Positions 61,467 through 64,000 of a stretch of 64,000 nucleotides of DNA are shown piece by piece (position 1 is the stretch's first letter; each line of letters opens with the position of its first letter). Origin of the DNA: Janthinobacterium sp. GW456P (lineage in GTDB: Bacteria > Pseudomonadota > Gammaproteobacteria > Burkholderiales > Burkholderiaceae_D). The stretch covers positions 271,998 through 335,997 of the forward strand of contig NZ_NEHB01000013.1 in assembly GCF_002127655.1 (NCBI RefSeq). Reading direction: 5' to 3'. A program made the translations under genes and the position numbers. The notes under the pieces were generated by a model, which was not told the DNA's origin, searched no databases, and worked only from the letters and a program-made list of their open reading frames with translations.

Positions 61467-64000
61467 CTAGCGCACCGTCACCACGCTCTTGCCCCCGGAC
61501 CCCGGCTGCACGAGGATACGGGTGGCGATGCGCTCCGTCATTTCCTGTACGTGCGAGATGACGCCCACCTTGCGGCCCATCGCTTGCAAGCCGTCGAGCG
61601 CATCCATGGCCACGCGCAGGGTTTCCGTGTCCAGGCTGCCGAAGCCCTCGTCGATGAACAGCGATTCCACGCGCACGCGGTTCGACGATAGCGAGGCCAG
61701 GCCCAGCGCCAGGGCCAGCGAGACGAGGAACGATTCGCCGCCCGACAGCGAATGCACGGAGCGCAGTTCGCCGCCCATGTCCTGGTCGCGCACCATCAGA
61801 CCCAGCGACGGATTGTTCGGGTTGTCGATGCGTTCGAGCTGGTAGCGGCGCGCAAGGTGCTGCAAATGCGCGTTGGCATAGCCAAGCAGCACTTCCAGGG
61901 TGAATTGCTGCGCATAGTTGCGAAATTTCTTGCCGTCGGCCGAACCGATCAATTCATTCAGGCTGGCCCAGCGCCGCTCGATGACGGCTTGCGCCTCGAT
62001 TTGCGCCAGCATCGCTTGCGCGCCGTGGCGCCGCGCATCGTCCTGCGCAATCGCCAGGCGCAACCGCGTCGCTTCCTGGTTGGCCGCCTGGCGTTCCAGC
62101 AGCAGCGCGTCGAGCGCCGCTTGCAGCGCCGCCGCGTCCGTTTCCAGGCCGTCCGGCGGCTGTGCCAGGTGCGCCGCCAGCTGCCGCCGGCGTTCGGCCA
62201 GCACGGAGGCGGCCGCCGTGTGGCGGTCGGCGATCGCTTGCAGGGCGTCGCGTTCGGCGCGCATGGCGTCCGGTGCGATGGCCAGGTGCGCGCGCAAGGC
62301 ATGCATATCGGCGGGCGCATGGGCCGGATGGGCATCCTGGAACTGGCGCAGCCAGTCGTGCAGGGCCGCGCTGGCGGCCTGTTCCTGTTCACGCAAGGCG
62401 GCCAGGCGCTGCGACAGCTGCGCGCACGCTTCTTCCAGGCGCGTGCGCTGCTGGCTGGCCGATTGCGCCGCCGTTTGCTGCCGCGCCAGCAGCTCCCTGG
62501 CCGCCGCGATGGCGCCTGCCAGCGCGCGCTCGACCTCGGCCACGCTCCGGCCCTGCCATAGCGCGTGGCGTTCCGCCTGCATTGCCGTGCGCTGCTTGTC
62601 GGCGGCGGCAAAGACGGCGTGGGCTTCCTGCGCCGCCTGCTGCGCCTTGGCGGTGGCCAGCTGCGCCGCTTCCAGCTGCGCGGCCAGGGTCGCCAGCGCG
62701 TGGCCACGCTGGTCCTGCTCCGCCTGCTGTTTCAGCCATTGCCGGCTTTCCGTTTCACGCGCCGCGCGGAAGGCGGCCGGGCCGGCGCGCCAGCTGTCTT
62801 TCCAGTCCTCGGCGCCGTCGGCGTCGGCGAACGCGCCATCGAGCTGCGCCAGCAGGCCGTCGAGCGCGGCGCGCGCCGTCTCGCCCTTGTCGGCGTTGCC
62901 CGCTTGCTGCGCTTGCAGCTGCGCCAGCCGCGCCTGCGTTTCGGCGACGGTGCTGGTGCAGCGCGCGTGGTCGGTGGACGCCAGTTCATGCGCCGCCTGC
63001 GCCTGCTCGCGCCGCGCGCCGGCCTGGCGCAGCGCCGTTTCCTGCTGCGCCAGCGCCTGCAAGCCGGCCGCATTGGCCGCCAGCTGCTGCGCGAACCAGT
63101 CCGCGCGCTGGTTTGCCGGCGGCAGTTCGAATGTGTCCGCATGCGGCTGCCACTGCGCGTTCAGGCTGTCGATGGCGGGCGGCAGGGCCGCCAGTTCGGC
63201 ATCCGTTTGCGCCTGTTCGCGCGCCATCGCGGCCAGCGCCGCCTTGTGCGTGGCCAGCCGCTCCAGATTGCCGCGCGCCTGCGTGCGGCAGGCCAGCACT
63301 TCATCCTGCAAGCTGGCCAGCATCGCCTGCAAGGCGTGGTCGGCGTGGCTGTACGGGTGTTCCAGCGCGCCGCAGACGGGGCAAGGCTGCCCGTCCTGCA
63401 AATTGCCCCGCAGCTGCTCCACGCTGGCCGCGCATGCCGCTTCCGCGCTCTTCAGGGATTTTTCCGCCTGCGTCAGGCGCGCTTCCAGCAGCGCCGTTTG
63501 TGCCGCCTCCTTTGCTAATGCCGTGTTTTCCGTTTGCGCGGCCTGCGCCAGCTGGGCCGCCCTCGCTTGCCCGTGCGCCAGCGCCTGCTGCTGGCGCGCC
63601 AGTTCGCTCCAGGTTTTTTCCGCGCTGGTCAACATGCGCGCGTGCGCCTCCAGCCGGCCGCGCTGTTCCTGCAGCCCCTGGCCATCGATGGCTTGCACGG
63701 CTGCCTGCGCTTCGCGCCGCTGCGCATCGCGCGCCGCCAGCACGGCAGCGGCACTGGCCAGCGCCGCTTGCGCCGCCTGCGCGGCGTCTCCGGCCTGGCG
63801 CAGCTGGTGCCTGGACTCGGCCAGGCTGGCGTCGGCCGCATAGGCTTGCGCGGCCGCTTGTCCGGCCTGGGCAAACAATTGGTCCCACAACTGCCACGAT
63901 TGCGCCAGCGCCTGCCACTGCTGGTGCGCTGCCAGCCACTGGCGGCCCGCTTCCTGTTCCGCCTGCGCGGCGTGCTGGCGCTGCTGCAGATCGTGCAGCG
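61467..64000 (-). CDS. sbcC: DNA double-strand break repair exonuclease subunit SbcC (5' end outside window)
   Basis: The C-terminal part, at least 844 residues, of the SMC-like ATPase that with SbcD cleaves hairpins and protein-blocked DNA ends. The frame is open to the right edge, so the gene continues beyond 64000. Visible are two long Ala/Gln-rich coiled coils, the zinc hook CPVCGALEHP between them, and the C-terminal ATPase lobe with the signature LSGGESFLVSLALALGLASL and Walker B ESLFIDEGFGSLD. The N-terminal Walker A lobe is missing from the window. The coiled-coil composition gives many long spurious frames on the other strand. Confidence 0.95.
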   Translation of the reverse strand, partial: LHDLQQRQHAAQAEQEAGRQWLAAHQQWQALAQSWQLWDQLFAQAGQAAAQAYAADASLAESRHQLRQAGDAAQAAQAALASAAAVLAARDAQRREAQAAVQAIDGQGLQEQRGRLEAHARMLTSAEKTWSELARQQQALAHGQARAAQLAQAAQTENTALAKEAAQTALLEARLTQAEKSLKSAEAACAASVEQLRGNLQDGQPCPVCGALEHPYSHADHALQAMLASLQDEVLACRTQARGNLERLATHKAALAAMAREQAQTDAELAALPPAIDSLNAQWQPHADTFELPPANQRADWFAQQLAANAAGLQALAQQETALRQAGARREQAQAAHELASTDHARCTSTVAETQARLAQLQAQQAGNADKGETARAALDGLLAQLDGAFADADGAEDWKDSWRAGPAAFRAARETESRQWLKQQAEQDQRGHALATLAAQLEAAQLATAKAQQAAQEAHAVFAAADKQRTAMQAERHALWQGRSVAEVERALAGAIAAARELLARQQTAAQSASQQRTRLEEACAQLSQRLAALREQEQAASAALHDWLRQFQDAHPAHAPADMHALRAHLAIAPDAMRAERDALQAIADRHTAAASVLAERRRQLAAHLAQPPDGLETDAAALQAALDALLLERQAANQEATRLRLAIAQDDARRHGAQAMLAQIEAQAVIERRWASLNELIGSADGKKFRNYAQQFTLEVLLGYANAHLQHLARRYQLERIDNPNNPSLGLMVRDQDMGGELRSVHSLSGGESFLVSLALALGLASLSSNRVRVESLFIDEGFGSLDTETLRVAMDALDGLQAMGRKVGVISHVQEMTERIATRILVQPGSGGKSVVTVR

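Overview
The window is a 64 kb piece of a high-GC betaproteobacterial chromosome, most likely an Oxalobacteraceae member close to Janthinobacterium, Duganella or Massilia. This rests on gene content (FlhDC-controlled motility, an EarP/EF-P Arg32 pair, DUF3460-scpA-panC synteny, apbC divergent from metG) and on protein style; no database search was run. Almost everything is ordinary chromosome, densely packed. No phage, insertion sequence, transposase or CRISPR array is visible.

Layout. 1-2459: a truncated exported MORN/YwqK-type repeat protein and an RBBP9-type hydrolase. 2596-4754: kynU-kynA (tryptophan catabolism). 4755-5348: a regulatory region with two sigma28-type promoters, an FNR-type box and a perfect dyad. 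5349-6268: flhDC. 6375-7136: a membrane-anchored methyltransferase. 7355-18336: one motility/chemotaxis block (motA, motB, cheZ-like, cheY, cheA, cheW, mcp, cheR, cheD, cheB, cheY). 18574-25806: a lipoprotein, then panC, scpA, DUF3460, GNAT and metG leftwards, and apbC and a DUF4399 gene rightwards. 25945-31675: a PafA-like phosphatase, a PLD-type lipoprotein, lysA and its divergent lysR. 31746-38911: gltX, then a tRNA-Ala(GGC)/tRNA-Glu(TTC) array (3 Ala, 5 Glu, plus decayed Ala copies) that is split by a lysR / L-2-hydroxyglutarate oxidase / MFS cassette. 39007-40887: earP-efp. 41047-46769: a degenerate amidase, an Ivy-type lysozyme inhibitor, GNAT, aqpZ, AraC and Fsr. 47007-51298: cysS, two unknown proteins, dbpA and a small unknown protein. 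51522-57428: an AcpA-type phosphoesterase and a Fur-boxed fecI-fecR-TonB receptor system. 57660-64000: a membrane protein, two initiator tRNAs, a methyltransferase, a DUF5610 gene with its own sigma28-type promoter, small proteins and the 3' part of sbcC.

How parts connect. FlhDC, the Mot stator and a complete Che pathway sit together. The sigma28-type promoters in front of flhDC and of the DUF5610 gene suggest a feedback onto the master regulator and a further flagellar-regulon member. GltX lies next to its own substrate tRNAs, and EarP next to its substrate EF-P (Arg32 present).

The most unusual non-coding signals are: (i) an 87-nt intergenic element, three ungapped copies with a conserved two-stem fold; (ii) a second, widely known type of short inverted repeat, one copy of which supplies the stop codons of two convergent genes; (iii) the decaying tRNA-Ala array; (iv) AT-rich twin dyads before aqpZ. 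No wholly new multi-gene system is evident; the best candidates for new biology are the 87-nt element and the flagellar regulatory inputs.
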